Source: Ustulina deusta (taxonomy: Eukaryota; Ascomycota; Sordariomycetes; Xylariales; Xylariaceae). Taken from it: a stretch of 64,000 nucleotides of DNA. The stretch spans positions 310,001 to 374,000 of the forward strand of contig JAJNNX010000036.1 of the NCBI GenBank assembly GCA_023159155.1. Reading direction: 5' to 3'. Under the pieces are notes generated by a model, which saw only the letters and a program-made list of their open reading frames with translations, had not been told where the DNA came from and made no database searches. Both the position numbers and the translations under genes were made by a program. Positions 1-13,475 of this stretch are shown here, piece after piece (position 1 is the first letter of the stretch; every line of letters begins with the position of its first letter).

Positions 1-2616
1 ACACAATAACACGACTATAATTCGCGGGAGAGAAAAGCGGCCCATGGAGCAAACACTGTGTGACGAGGGTGGTCGGGAATTCCCATCCCAACAAGACGGA
101 AGTGCGAGAAGAGTCCAAAAGCAATATGAGCACAAGAGAGGGAGTAGGGAGTAGGGAGGGGGAGGGGAATCCAGGAACCTCCCCTCCAACCGCGTACGGA
201 TTAGAAAAGGCTAGTCCTTTTTTTTTTTTTTTTTTTTTTTTCTTCTTCTTTCAATAAGCATCGAGGAGGCACCGCGTTAGGGTGGCACGACAGACGGCCA
301 GGTGCGGCGGAAATTGTCTCTGTGCAGACTGAGCAGGACAAGGACAATATGCCATGTGGACAAAGTCGAAGCCGTGGCACGGTCGCGCGGTTGCGGGAGG
401 GAAGAAGGTGAATCAGATCGACTACGTAGACGGGAGGACGAGACACTGAAATATAAAAGGGTATTTCTATCCCGACTACGGGTACGGGCCGTCCCTACAG
501 AGGACTTACTTATTTATCCCTGATCATGTGGCATCCAGTCGAGACAAGAGGACGAGCAACGGACGTATTGGGGATTCTCGCACTGATATCCGCATCGATG
601 AGAACAAAAACCATCACGACCTACGGTATATAGATAAGTAGGTAGATGTAGGCGCGGCCTAGACGATGCCGCATCACACTACCGGGGCATGGTGTTTATC
701 AGCCGCGTGCAGACGAATAATGCAACGATTTCTTTCTCGTCGCCGGCTGTTTGCTCAGGTGGTCAAGGTCATAATTAATTTGGCGCCAATATAAGTCATG
801 TCCCTCACTCCGGCAATGCATGATCTTCAACAACGCAAATGAAGGGGCGAGAAGGGAAAAAACTCCACCATCGTACAAGAAATATTAGGGAGTCAGAGGT
901 GAGATTAGCAGGCAAACGGGAGGCCGCCGAGAAGACATATCATACCACTCACCGCTTTGATATTGAGACAAACCACGATTTCACCGTCACGAGGCGGGGG
1001 AGGGGGGAGATTCGTGATGGGCTAATATGAACATTGGCATGGCTTATAATGGCCAGTGAAAGAAGAAACGATGCTCTATTCGCTCCCCCGGCAGCAAATA
1101 ATATGGTCATTGGCTTGACTCGCATCTGGGAAAAGGTGTGTAACTCGAGACCATGTGGCCTGTGTTCTCGCGGTACTATGGCAAAATCTTGGTATTGATA
1201 ATTCCACGACGAATCCCTATGCAGAGGACGGTATTTCATGTCGCAGGCTGCTGCATTGCAGGGATGGCTTGTGTCGCCTCACTGGGGTCTGTTAGTCTGG
1301 AACATGTCCTGTCACGCAACCTCTGGTGAAAATGCCCTTGGCAGAGGACTGACTATAAGGCTATCCGATTATGTGGTATTATGGAGCTAGGTATATACAC
1401 CAGTGTTAGAGAAGCGAGACTTCACTGTTCTCCCTGGAGAAAGATGGGAGTAGCTTTCAGGCGGCACACTGGCAGGAGCATCAATTCGTCGAGAGTGCCT
1501 GCCATCTATGGCGCCGAGAGGGCTTGCAGTGTAGCCGAACGAATCAGGTATGGTCGAAAACCAGACCACGAGATCGAAAGACTGGGATAGCTCGCCTCTT
1601 GCCCATCCTCACAAACCACCGTCATCTTCCCCGCGTCCCCAAGCTGACTGACATGGGCGTAGAGCCAAAGGCCTACTTATATTCACATCTGCCAAGCATT
1701 TGCGACTGTCCCGGCAGGCATCGACCTGTGCTGTGCTACTGTGGTGTGTACAGATGTCTCATTTTGTGCGCATAAGAGTGGAAACGAGCTGCTCGTTATC
1801 ATGTGATGCCCACGAAATTCCTCTGGTCTCCTCTCCGGTGCCAGACGCGCAGTCTAGCAACCAGCGAGAAAATGGGGGTGACATGCACCAGGTTCTCAAA
1901 ATGTGACATCGGCCATCTCGATAACGTTAAACGTTAAGTGAGCAAGCTTTATTTTGACAGCTGAATTGCCCTGTGATGAGTTAGCAAGGAGGCCGCACCT
2001 TCGGTTGGGGGCTGCAAGTCAGGTAGCTTCTGCGCCCGTAGACTAAAAAATAAGATAATCGAGTCAATATATCACAAACAGTTATGATGTGAGGCGCTGT
2101 GGATAAAAAAGAAGAGCTGTGAAGAAGCCCGATCGTATTCTCCCCTGCCACTTGGCTATGGATCTGCACCGGCCTGATCGCATGTGAAATATAGCGAGGG
2201 GTAGTGAGAAATCGATAAGGTGATAGGCATCGACATAACCCCGTCGAGCTGTACACCCATCGCACTATATACTACAAATCGCCACAAGCCAGGCTCAAAA
2301 TTGGGAAAAATATGGAATGCAACAAAAATGGGGTATCTCGATGTGCAGTAGTCGGAAAACGCCTGGGTCCGTGATTCGATCGTTTTTTCGTGTCCGCCTT
2401 AACCTCTATCAAATATCCCCCGATTCTCTGTTCGCCGTTTCCCTTCCATCGGTAACGCCTTATCATCGTCTCATAGTTGTTTATCGGCTGTCGTCTACAC
2501 TTGGTAGAGGAACCCTGTCATGTATGGTGATTCTCTCCAATCTGGGAAAAGGTGGTCTCGAAAGAACAGCCATTGCTGCTGCGTGCTCAGGCAGACTTTG
2601 AGCTTGTAGTCGGGAG
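1..2616. other. Left-end intergenic region, no supported gene
   Basis: The first 2.6 kb carries only short, overlapping open frames without recognisable domains, codon bias or convincing intron signals. Base composition is normal (not RIP-like). The right end must contain the 3' UTR of the poly(A) polymerase gene transcribed leftwards. Besides the poly-T tract noted separately I see no repeat, tRNA or element end here. A gene whose body lies left of the window cannot be excluded. Confidence 0.5.
218..241. repeat. Poly-T tract (24 T)
   Basis: A run of 24 T is followed by a CTT-rich pyrimidine stretch. It is a simple homopolymer and probably length-polymorphic. No transposon boundary or duplication is visible beside it. 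Confidence 0.9.
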
Positions 2617-5214
2617 TTACCACTGAGCATGATCTGTGCTATTTGCCGTTTCTGTGACGTTATATTCTGATGTCTCTCCGAGCTCCATCTTTTGTAGCCA
2701 GTTTCGTTGGTCCTCGAAATGCGCATAGTTTCCGGCAAATAATGGATACAGTAAAGTATTCTTGATGCGGTTCGACGAGGCTGAGGGAGTCTCGTTGGCA
2801 AATTGCGTCATGGTCTTCTGAAGAGTGTCATATGCTTTAGCAAAACAGTCTTTGATCACATCATAATTTGAGGAGCCGCCCGCGATGTCATTCTCGGGGT
2901 TGTTTGGGTCAATGATAGAGAGTCGGTCGAGATTGCGATAAATAAGCATGGTCGCTTTGGCCTAGATTTCGACATCAGCACACCAACGTGTTAACTTTGT
3001 TAGATTACCCACCTTGTTAAGAGTTCCAGGTGGATCCATACGAATGGCAACCTTCTTGTAGTTGAACAGATTGCCATAGTAGTTCAGGAATTCCATAAGG
3101 AGTTGACCTAAGTGTTCGTCCTTCATTGAACCACTCTGAACTTGGGGCATCATTTGTAGCAAGTGGACTACCATGCATATAACGGAAAAGCCACCGATCC
3201 CACCATTGACAGGCTCATTAAGAGACCGCATAAGCAAGAAGTGTTTGATGACTGCAACTAAAGGAGGCATGGCGGGGTACTGCCTTTTCCACTTGCGAAA
3301 GGTGTCGATCGCATTGTAACCATCCATCTTCTCGAACGAGATATCTACCTTCAGGCCGGTGTGATCGTCAGTGTATTTGAGAAGAGGCACCTTGGCCCTG
3401 GTAATGGTCTCGACTGTGTTTCGAAAGGCGACCTTGTGCATCTCAAGGTGAGATCTCATATGAAAGAGAAATTTCTTCTTATCAAATACAGGGTACTTTC
3501 CATCGATAAATTCTTGGGAACAGATGGCGATATCCATGTCGGCAGTAGGTAAGTAGAGACCAGACATGAAGGAGCCGAAAGGCAAGATCCTAGCGTTACG
3601 CCATTTCTTCTGAACGAGGGATTCAAGTTTTGAAATCAACTCTTGGCGGAGCTTCTCCTCAAAGTCGCGGGGGCTGACGTAAGCATAGAACTCCCTGATC
3701 TCGCGGTGTAAACTAGGACCATTAGGGTTCAAAGATACAAGTAGTTGTATGATTAAGACTTACCGAGTGCCCATGTTAGGAACGCCAGAGTGATCGTCAA
3801 CAGCCCAAGGACATGGGTTTCGGCCTGGCACAGGTTGCCAAATAGGCACAACTGAACCTCCAGACGGCATTCTGTTCACCTTTTTCACATTCAGTAGCGC
3901 ATGGGGTTGTTTGATTTCATCGTCAATAGTTCTTTTGCGATTGCCTAATGAAGCAGAGGCGGTGAGATCGACGGACACAGCATTCTTGTTGCCCTGCTTG
4001 GTGGGGTTAGGAGGTTGAGATTGCGGGGTCTGCACCTTCTCTGCACGCTGCGAGGTAGGAACAGGCGGTTTAGGCGGGAGTGTTGACGACGGCGCGCGCG
4101 GTCCCGTAGGCGCGTTAGGCCGCAGGTTTTTTGCTACTCCATCCAATACCTGACCTGCGGTGTCGTCGTCCGAGAAGTCACAGGATATGAAGTCGGCTGC
4201 TTCGGTCGGTACAGTGGGTTTTTTGGCTTCGGCCTCGACGCGTGCCTTTCGAATCAGCTGCACGACATCCTTCTTGCGAGTGGTTTCTGGGGGTGGGAGG
4301 GCAGTGTAGGGATCCGGATTGGACCATTTCGGTATATTCTGTGATGCGCTCCCAGCAGGGCCGGGTGCGTCGGTGCGGGTGCGCTTCGCAGGACGGTCTG
4401 CCGCATTCGAATCGGAGTCGCCGTTGTCCGAGATGTCCATATCAACCTCGTCACTATCGGAAAGCTCATCAACATCTCTGTACGTCGCGCGGACAGCCGT
4501 GTCGCCTAGCATAAGCTCGGCCGTGTCGTCGAATCGCTTGGAGAGCAGCAACCGGTCGACTGCTTTCTCCCGCTCGCGGCGCTGATACGGACCTGAGCGG
4601 CGTGGTTGGTTCCGGGTCCGGCGCGAGTCGTCATAGCGAGGCGCAGAGGCGTTGGTGCCTCGGTCGTCGTGGCTGCGAGGAGTGCGAGTTAGATGGCGTT
4701 GTCGATGGTCGGAGCCATACGAATCATACCGCGGATAACTGGGTGCTCTGTTAGACATGACGCCAGGCGGCGCCTCTTGACGGAAGGTGAATTCCGCGCG
4801 GGGTGGCCGGTATTCGTCGCGAGAGTTGCGATAATCGCGAGGCTCCCGTGAGTCCCGTGAGTCCCGTGAGTCCCGAGAGTCTCGAGAGTCTCGACCATCT
4901 CTATTCGACCCGCGGGGCTGGCGCAGGTCCGAGTAAGGGCCGCGAAATCGATGGCCATCAGATCGATCGCGTGGGAAGTAGCTATCACGGCCATCACGGC
5001 CGTCGCGGTCGTCGCGGTCGTCGCGACCATCGCTTCTATCCCATTTCTGGAAAGAAGGAGGAGGCGGTGGCGGGGGAGCATGGCCGGAGGGCGGTGGGAG
5101 TGGCGGCGGATAGGCGTCGTATCGATCGTAACCCGGAGGAGGCGGTTGAGAATACGGTTGTAGATGTGGAGGAGGGCCCAAGGCTGATGTATAGTGGTTA
5201 TTCCTGGTATGCAT
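2617..5214 (-). CDS. TRF4: TRF4/Cid14-type non-canonical poly(A) polymerase
   Basis: Three exons: 5214-3764, 3712-3013 and 2961-2617, giving about 831 residues. Introns of 51 and 51 nt have donors GTAAGT and GTGGGT, acceptors CCTAG and TCTAG, and consistent phases (2, then 0). Residues 1-480 are a low-complexity, probably disordered, Pro-, Arg- and Asp-rich extension with RDSRDS and RDGRD runs. The nucleotidyltransferase core follows: G530-S531, the metal aspartates in TADMD (D542, D544) and D607 in LKVDIS. The PAP-associated domain contains IIDPNNPEND and GGSSNYD (about 733-751). Known role of the family: nuclear poly(A) addition to aberrant RNAs for exosome decay (TRAMP complex). The C-terminus is short after the PAP-associated domain. 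The ATG at 5214 is the first in frame of the long exon; an upstream non-coding exon is possible. Confidence 0.9.
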
Positions 5215-7802
5215 CTTGTAACACGATACTAGTCTCAGGGCTGCTCGCTATCTACAGACTTGCAATAAGAGACAATTTTATGCATCTGTTGTACCGCGAA
5301 ATCCCAGAGTCAAAGTGCGCCTACCCAAAATCATGAGGGAATGGAATGTGATGTGTCAGTGGGATTGGCTGGATGCGGTGGCGCGGTGAAATAATAAAGA
5401 AGTGGAGCCGAACCGATGCATTTTTTTTTTTTCCAGCCGAGCATTGCACCTGCCCGTCGGTATGCGTACCTACCTAGGTTTGTGTGGAGCCTAGTACCTA
5501 GGTACCTGTGCGGACTCTAGATACCCAGGTACCGACCTTGGTAATCCGGACTGAATAGGTACACTACGCGCTTCTAAACCCGAAACAGGTGTTTACCCTT
5601 GGCATCAAGTACCTGGGGTCAATCAACTACACTTGCTTGCTATACCAATGGGAATGTGGTACAGATCAAGAGATTGTATCTTTCTCATCCCTTATCAATG
5701 AATGTTGACATTCCCAGAAAACAACCTACTGCTCATCAAGATGTTATCTATACTGGCCAAGTGTTCCGAGGCCGGTAATTTAAAACATCCCGCTGTGCTA
5801 AGTAACTTTTTACTCCATATGCAAGTGGTACTTTACTAATATTTTACGGTAGATAAGTACCTCAACAGTTGCCACTCCCTTGTAGAAATATGCTATTGAT
5901 GCTGCTAGCAGTCTTGAGGGTGTTGCTTACTTATGTACCTAATACTTGGTTTGTGTTGAAGGTACCTCTAATGTAGGTACTCTCAGAGTATCGAATCATA
6001 AGCCTTTCTTACAATTGGCGCTGCACCAATTACAAACTACCTCCTTGCTACCTAATGTTAGGATCTAGAATAACATTACCCTTATTCAGCGATATACAAG
6101 CTTTCCATGTCGGTAACATTAGAATATAGCAGTTCATGTTCTACACTACATAGGAGTAGTGTTTATGGGGGACTACCTAGTATCCTCTTTGGCTATGAGC
6201 AACCGCATGATTTGAAGAGTTCCTGATATCCAGGTCATTAATTACAACACCACTGAACTAGGGCCCGCCTTGTGGCTGAAGGGACTCATCCCCTTTGTCT
6301 TTGAATATGTCGAGCCTGCAGACCTTCTAAAATATACCATTGAGTAGGAAGTGGCATGAAGAACAGGCTCTGCACCGTTGTCACAGTTGATTCTTGACTG
6401 TGGGAACAATCGAAGGATTTAAGGCCCCAATAACATGCTACGAAGGCGGGTGGATAAACACGGTCGCGATGAGCTACCACAACTCCCTCTTCGTAATACT
6501 AGACAGATATTTTAGCGACTGTCCATGCTGGGAACAGGGGCAACGGCCTTCAAGCAACAAGTACGTGTCCCCTCATCATCTAAGAAAGATGTTTTGGCTA
6601 CGGTTGAGTTCGGTCTTTTCTCCCATCCATCCCCAAACCCAACTCATAGAGAGAACAACAACAATATCCACCACCACAAGTAAGGTGTGAACAAAAGGAT
6701 TACCCAACCGAAGCCGCAGACTCAGTCTGCACCGAGAAACACACCCAGAGCGACAATGGGCCCAACCGAACTCATACAAGCGGCGCAGGAGCCCTGTCCT
6801 GACTATGGGACGTAATGAGAGGAAGCTAAGCAGGAAGCGAAACCGCAAAGACGAAGGCCCTGTTCGACCTGATGACGCAAATTTCGGGAGACTTCGGTTT
6901 TCAAGATCGACAACCACCTCGAACACCACCTAGTCAACCGCAGACACCTATACCCCCACAGGTCCGGTACACCCCGCGATCCACCCCAGCGCTGAAAGGT
7001 GGGGGAAATTATGTGTGTAAAGACGATGCTGGGACATCATCGCACTCCGGCCAGCCACGAAAGATCCAGAAGGATGGGAACACGCAATGTTTGTTCTCGA
7101 GTCCTCCATTCCTCGCCTCCGCCCCCGCTTAAGCTAGAGCCCAAGAATTAAGGATGCACCACAATTTAGCCGACGGAGCGAAGTGCTATACAAATCAGCC
7201 TGGGGTAGCTGGTTACCAATCAGTATCGACATCATGTGTTCGGTGTTGGTGCAGCACTAAGCACATAAGCATCTGCTTGGATCCGTGTGACAAGCTGTAT
7301 ATGAGTATTAGCAGTTTAGATGATCAGACATGTGGGCGGGATAAATATCAAATAATTAGCTACTACTAATATTGAGATGTTTGCACGGACGGTTAGTCTA
7401 GGGTATAGGGAGTTGAACTGCATCATCATTCTTACATTTATCAGACTATGAGCATATAAGAGATAGTGATAGACAAGGTCTCACATCCTCTCACATCGGT
7501 ACACGGGCTTACCTGTTAATGTAATGGATGATTGCACCGACCCAAGCCGCCCATGGAGTGAGACCTCAAGATCAATTTGGCCATCAAACAGTAACATGCA
7601 GTTTCATTACATCGCGTTAAAGCGGCCATGCCGCAACAATCGTCCGATCGTCCTATATATCCCGATACTGCAAACCCCCATCACAGCTCGTCATGCTTAG
7701 TTCCAGAAGCCGTCTTCGCCGACGTCTTATCACCAGCGCCACTACCAACGGTCAGTCAGCCGCACCAACGAGAAACAAAACGGGAAAGCCAGCAAACAAG
7801 CC

Positions 7803-7804
<2 letters not shown>
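5215..7804. other. Intergenic region with TACCTAGGTA-type motifs
   Basis: This 2.6-kb gap lies between the 5' end of the poly(A) polymerase gene and the 3' end of the amidohydrolase gene. About 5465-5545 and scattered positions to 6000 carry many palindromic TACCTAGGTACC-like words, a common feature of ascomycete intergenic DNA. A T11 run lies near 5420. Open frames at 6576-6929 (minus) and 6872-7132 (plus) overlap each other and show no domain or splice support. The stretch next to 5215 should hold the polymerase promoter. Confidence 0.5.

Positions 7805-7834
<30 letters not shown>
7805..7834. repeat. (CAAT)7 microsatellite
   Basis: Seven tandem CAAT units lie directly behind the 3' end of the amidohydrolase reading frame. 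On the gene strand they follow the stop codon within 10 nt. Confidence 0.9.
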
Positions 7835-7835
<1 letters not shown>

Positions 7836-7840
7836 GCAAC

Positions 7841-9611
7841 TCACCGGAAAAGCGGCCCATACCCAGTGCCCTCGCCGCGCACGACATCGACGTCCTTCGC
7901 ATTCCCATAGAACGAATGGCCCTCGGCGCCGAAGAAGCTGCCCGTCAGCACCGGCAGCGGGCGGGCCAGGACCTCGGCGCGGATCTTGGCGGCGCTGCGC
8001 AGGAAGCTCTCGACGAGCTCGGGGTACTTGGCGTAGGTCAGCCTGCCGTCGCGCTTGCGGAACTTGCCGTCGACGAGGACGTGCGCGACGTCGCCGACGT
8101 TGGCGTGCAGGATGACGGCCGCCACGGGGTCCGCCCACCCCAGCATGCCGGGCGACCGGCCGTCGAAGACGACGAGGTCGGCCTTGGCCCCGACGCGGAT
8201 GGCGCCTAGGTCGGGCCGGCGGAGCGCGAGGGCGCCCTGGCGCGTCGCGAGGAGGAAGGCTTGGTTCACCGACACTTGAGCACGGGGGTGGGGTAATTAG
8301 TACGGCGCTTGTCCAGCCTATCCTGCACTACGCTGGACCAACAACCAGCTGGGAAACAGCCCGGGAAGCGAAGCGCAGGGAAACGGAAAAGGGGCACTCA
8401 CTCGGGTTTCGGGCAGGGATGTCCCAGTGATGCAGGACCTCGTCGAACAATCGCGACCGCGTGCGCTGCAGCCACAGGCGCGCCTGCGTGATCATGTCCG
8501 TGGAGAAGGTGAGGTGGGTGTCGACGCCGAGGGCGGCCTGGTCCTGGATGTGGTGCGAGGAGGTGTGGCCGTGGCCGTAGTGCATTTCCGACTCGGGCGT
8601 GATGGAGAGGAACTGGTTTGTGGCGCGCAGGAGCTTGGCCTCTGCGGCCGTGAGGCCGGGTCCGTGGGAGAACACCACGGCCGTGCTTGTGTTCAGCACG
8701 CCGAAGGAGTGCACCAGGGACGGCGAGGAGTCGACTGTCGTAGCGGTCCCGTCAGCCTTTTTCTTTTTTTTTCTCCGAAGGCGGGGGTACGAGGTGGGAG
8801 ACTTACTTGGCCAGGCACCACCGAGCCAATGGATCGTCAAGACTGCGGGTTTGGCATCCCTAAGATATCGCGTCAGCAACAAAAGTGATCGTAGCCTGGG
8901 TGCGATCGACCCATTCGCTCACTTGATTAAATTAGCCACGGCCTTCGTGTTCTCAGGTGCACCGACATCCCAACCGTCATACGCAATACCAAGCGTTACG
9001 AGGTCATCTGGGAAAGACCTCTTGTTCCACTTCTTCCAGTCCTTGATCTGGTCCGGGACCGAGTACCCATTCGTGGGATCAATCGCAGGGGCCCAAAAGA
9101 CGCGGGCACCGCTCTCGATCGAGGCATCCAGGCCAGCCTCGGCTCGATCCGTCGACCACATGTTATGGGCATGGTCGAGAGTCGTCGTCACACCAGCGTT
9201 GATGGCTTCAAGTAGCCCCGCGAGCTGGCTATCATATACATCTTCGGCAGTATAGAGGGGTCCAGCGGCGTGGCTAGAGAAAGTCAAAAAGTATTCCGCC
9301 AGCGTCGAGTTCGAGCCCAACGTCTTGAACGCCGTCTGCCATCCATGGCGATGTGTGTCGATGAACCCCGGGGTGATGATCTTGTGGGTGCAGTCCACGA
9401 TCTCTGCATCCGCCGGTATTCCTTTCGGGTTGGCCTCGTCGTAGAGGCCCGCGATACGGTCATCTGTTACCAACAATGCGCCATCCCGGATGACGTTCAG
9501 GGAACTGCTGTCTTCATCGAACGCGATGATGGTGCCGCCCGAAAGCAGCACTGAAGCTGAGAGCACCGCGCCGGTGTAGCCGGCAAGGGCGGCAAGCAAG
9601 GTAGAACGCAT
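7841..9611 (-). CDS. Secreted amidohydrolase (MTA/SAH deaminase or chlorohydrolase-like)
   Basis: Four exons: 9611-8923, 8859-8807, 8734-8402 and 8274-7841, coding for 502 residues. Donors are GTGAGC, GTAAGT and GTGAGT, and the phases agree at every junction. The start at 9611 gives a signal-peptide-like N-terminus (MRSTLLAALAGYTGAVLSAS). Metal-ligand motifs of the amidohydrolase superfamily are present: DTHRH (H87, H89), DHAH (146-149), TIHW (H240), FSHGPG (H271) and GVDTH (D319). The C-terminal part returns to the small beta-sandwich with GAKADLVVFD. The superfamily hydrolyses or deaminates ring and amide C-N bonds with a bound metal; the substrate cannot be read from sequence. A secretion signal is unusual for the cytosolic deaminase branch. 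A GTGAGT overlaps the stop codon, so one more short 3' exon is possible. Confidence 0.88.
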
Positions 9612-10872
9612 ATTGCCGCGTTTGGTAACAAGTGAGAGAGACTCACTCCAAGACCTGAGCGAGAGAATGATAGTGCCGACTCTTATGTGAATCTCGTTCT
9701 GTCGGCCCTCGCGGCGATTGATATACCTCCGCACCACATTTGTTCAATCTCCGTGCTGCTGTGCGACCGCTTTCTCCCTCGCGCTCACGCTGCAGACCGC
9801 GATTTTTCATCATCACTAATGACGTTCGTTCGGAGTTTAGCAACACGTAAACGGGCCGCGAGGGGTCCGGAGCCGCGACGCACGTGCGGGACCTATCAGA
9901 TCGTCCCAATTCGCCTGGGAGCGCGTTCTCCAGTCTTGTCGTCTCCAAAACGTTAGATGCAGTGTAACGCCGGTGGGCTGATGGCATTTTGCCGGTGGGT
10001 TGATGACATCTTGCTGGTGAATTGTCCCTTGCCGACTGAGAAGAAAGCGTACCGGCATTTATTAATCAGATCTTGAAATCTAGCCCCCGACCCTCTATTT
10101 TTATTTCCCTTTCCGTGAGACATACCTAGCTGACTGCATTTGTATGCGTACAGACACATTGAGACCATCAATTGCGCGTGTAAGCTTATCCGAGTACACT
10201 TTTTATGGACTCCACCAAGCCCTTGATCGAATAAATACCAAGTTCCGGATAGCTAGTACCTACCTAAGGCAACTTGTACGTGTTATTGTGTGCATTTCTT
10301 CGAGTCGGGAATCTCCCTTGGTAGCGAGTTGCTATTATAGGCTAACCTGACTACCCCGCTCGCGTATTTAACTCCGGGCCGAGCAAAAACTCGGGGACGA
10401 GAGGGGCACATTCCCCGTCATTAGCCAAGTTTAAATCCAAGTATGCGGAAGAGAAGACGTTCTGCAAGCGGATATAATTATTCTCCATCTAGTCTAGGTA
10501 GAACTTGCCCGAGTCGACTACGAGTACTACCCGCTGAACTGGTAATGTCACAGCGGCCAGCATGTATGCCGTTGTGCCAACAATCCAAAAGGTCAGCAAT
10601 ACCCCAAGGCATCGAGTATCCGGGCTTCCGTACGTATATATACGCCTTCGAGTACGATCCGCGTACGCCAGTGCATGCCAACAACTTATGGCGTGACAAC
10701 CAGCGAGATAATTACTTGTAAATACTAGATAAACTAGGCCATCAAGTCCTGCCTGCCCCAATCCAAAAACGGTCCACTGGTGTACCTTCCGTACAATATC
10801 TTTTGTCTAATAGTGAAGTGATCGTACCTACTGAGGTGAAGTACTCATCTCATCCGCGATATGGCCATCTTG
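9612..10872. other. Intergenic region upstream of amidohydrolase
   Basis: About 1.26 kb separates the amidohydrolase start from the 3' end of the ankyrin gene. The first several hundred bases should hold the amidohydrolase promoter and 5' leader. Short open frames on both strands overlap and lack domain or splice support. A small direct repeat of gccggtgggttgatg-like words lies near 9967-10020. Nothing else is recognised. Confidence 0.5.
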
Positions 10873-13410
10873 TCAACAGCCGTTCTCTTCGAGTGCGCTG
10901 CGTATCTGTGTGCAAAGCATTGCGCGTTCTCGAATAAGATCAGCTACAGCCCAGTAACCTCTCTCCTCGGCCAACTCGAGTGCGCCAGCGAGTCCATTTT
11001 CTCCTCGCTCCCAACTCAAAGCTCCCAGATCAAGCAGAAACTTTGTCATGTCCAGTCGTCCAAAACATACAGCGGCATCCAGCGCGCACCATCCATCCTC
11101 TCCAGAAGGTGGTGCATTAATATCGGCGCCATGGTTGAGTAATACCATTGCTGTTTCGATGTCGCCCGAGGATGCAGCAGCTTGCAACGCAGTCCGTCCT
11201 GCAACGGGAGCAGCGGGGGCATTCACGTCAGCGCCGTTGACAATCAAAAACTGGACTAATGCAGTTTTAGTGCTGCGCTCTCCGCCCGATTTAGAAGTCG
11301 GTCTTCCACACGCAGCTTGGAGAGCTGTGCCCCCATACCTACCTTTCCCAGGTAAGTTAATCTTCGCACCATTGTGGACGAGATTCTTGACTAGCTCCAG
11401 CCTGCCAGCTCCGGCCGCCGCCTGAAGAGGTGTGCACCGGCCCTCCCAATTGGTGTTCTCTTCTGTGCCTCGGCCGGAGTATGTGTTGACATTGACCCCG
11501 CTGTCAATAACCATTTGAATCAAGTCTATTGCGGCGCCATACTTGATCAACAGGCTAAGCACGCCGCTGTTAACGAGAGGAATGCCGCTGGTCAGGAGAA
11601 GGTTAAAAATTGGCAGACCACAGTCTAAATATCTTTCATCAGGATGCCGGCACATGCGATGATCTAGAAAGCATACCTCGAGTAAACAGGGCTAGGAGGG
11701 CAATGTATTGTGAAATCCACCTTGAGCCACAAGAATGTATGCGATTATGTCAAGGATGTCTTTCCGATGCTTTCCAGTTGTAATCGCATGTAATAAAAGA
11801 CTATTCGGCTGCGAGTTGCCCGGATGAGGGCACAATGAAGCACCTCGACCCACTAAGTATTTTAGCATTGAAGTGGTAAGTGCCAACCCACCATCTAATT
11901 CCTGAGCCCACACACTAAAGTAAAGATCATAACGTGAAGCGGGCCGTTGGATCATGGTTGGAAACGGGCGATCGACTCTTTCGAAGAAGGCACCAACAAC
12001 GGTAGAAAGCTTGCCATTGAAGAGAATCCCAGCATTGATGTCCACTCCAGCCTCTAACAACCAATCCACTGCCTCATAGTTATCGAGCATAGTGGCCATA
12101 ACGAGAGCTATAGTTCCATGGGTTGCGAAGTCAGCGCCATAGCCAGAAAGGAGCTTCAATAGGTCCGTTCCTCGACGCTCGACAGCCACAGCCATTACAT
12201 CTGCGTCTATGACCGCCCCTTGTATGAGTAGTTGATTGAAGATGATGAGGATCTCTGGTTTGATACCTTGCTGCTTAATGGCGGCGACTAAGCGCCCTAG
12301 AGGAAGTGACAGGTTCAGGTCTTGCGGGAAAGCTCCGAAACTAATTCCACGCTCCAGAAGCGTATGTGCAACATCGAGATCAAACCGCACAATAAATTGC
12401 TCAGCGAGAATCATTTCGAGCAGTTCTCGAACATCTGACGACCGGGAACACGATGCGTCAAGATACCGAGATAGATGATCTCTTCCGCTCTCCGCTGCAA
12501 TGTATAAACCGGAGCGCGTGAGCTGTGTAGCAACCTTTTTGCTATAGCGAGCAAGGTAATGGAATATTTCCTTGTTCAAGTTGTAAGTGACATCCAAAAC
12601 TGTGGGGCGCAGGTGTATCGGGGTTTTGAAATCCACGTAGAGATCTGATACTAATAGCGCCTCACGAGCCCATCTAAAAAGGGCAAGAGATCTCTGTTCG
12701 GTTCCGACAAAATTATCCTCTATACACTTACGATTGAGCCAAGAGGGTGTGAGAGAATCGACGTTCAACCCAAATTCAATGAAGATATCAAACGCCTGTT
12801 GCACGGCTTCCATTTCAAAGCGAAATGGTATGCGCATAGGGATCCATTTGTCATTGTGAGCACTAGAGGATAGCCCGGTCCGAATTATGAATATAGCATG
12901 GAAAAACAGGCATGTCACCTAATTTCGCGGGTACTCAAAATTATGACCACCCACTCCGTGTTTCTCTGGGTGGAATGAAGATATGTTGGTATCGCGATCA
13001 CACCCCTGCGGGAGTGGGCAATTTTGAGCTACATGCTCTATGATGAGTCGTGCACAATCGACATATCCGGCAGAAACCGCGGCAAAGATCGCAGTGTCAT
13101 AGTGCTGATGTTCCCCTTTTAGCGAGCCCTGGAGCTGGTACAGGAATATCTGCTGGAGAAAAATGGATTTTGGGGATGCGACTTTGCCAATTTCCAGTAG
13201 AACTTGACATGCATGGAGACAGTTCATTGCCGCGGCATAAAAAATATATTCAGGGACCGCAGGGGCGAGCCAGTACGGATGATCATGCGCAATAGCTTCA
13301 ACCAGCACTTGGAAATCATCTCTACGGTCGCGCCGAAATAGATATCTCAAAGCTTTTTCGAAGACAACCTGGATGCAATGCGAGTTAATTGCCAAGAGCG
13401 AGATGAGCAT
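10873..13410 (-). CDS. Ankyrin-repeat protein
   Basis: Three exons: 13410-12935, 12862-11721 and 11663-10873, giving 802 residues. Introns of 72 and 57 nt (GTACCC...CTCTAG, GTGGAT...TCTAG) keep frame with phases 2 and 1. The C-terminal third holds at least four ankyrin repeats, recognisable by TPLQAAAGAGRLELVKNLV, TALQAAC, TALQAAASSGDIETAMVLL and CALDAAVCFGRLDMTKFLL, each ending in a GA-D/N-INxP turn. The middle has weaker ankyrin-like helix pairs (YIAAESGRDHLSRYL, ALVMATMLDNYEAVDWLL). Ankyrin proteins are protein-binding scaffolds; no catalytic domain is seen. The 5' end is uncertain: the frame stays open upstream of the ATG at 13410 towards the GGTTT repeat, so an extra first exon may exist. 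The gene borders the RIP island. Confidence 0.8.
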
Positions 13411-13475
13411 GCTGAGAGGAAAATAAGCGAAAAGCTCATCAAAAAGGCGGGTTTCATCTGAGCCGGAAGAGTGCT

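Noticed and set aside
4803..5336. 177-codon plus-strand open frame
   Set aside because: Antisense to the Arg/Asp-rich repeats of the poly(A) polymerase gene; it is open only because of the repeat composition.
6576..7132. Overlapping frames on both strands
   Set aside because: They contradict each other, lack conserved motifs, and no intron model extends them.
12899..12935. 36-nt intron (GTGGGT...AATTAG) in the ankyrin gene
   Set aside because: Too short for a fungal intron and it would keep a hydrophobic non-conserved stretch; the 72-nt intron 12934-12863 fits better.
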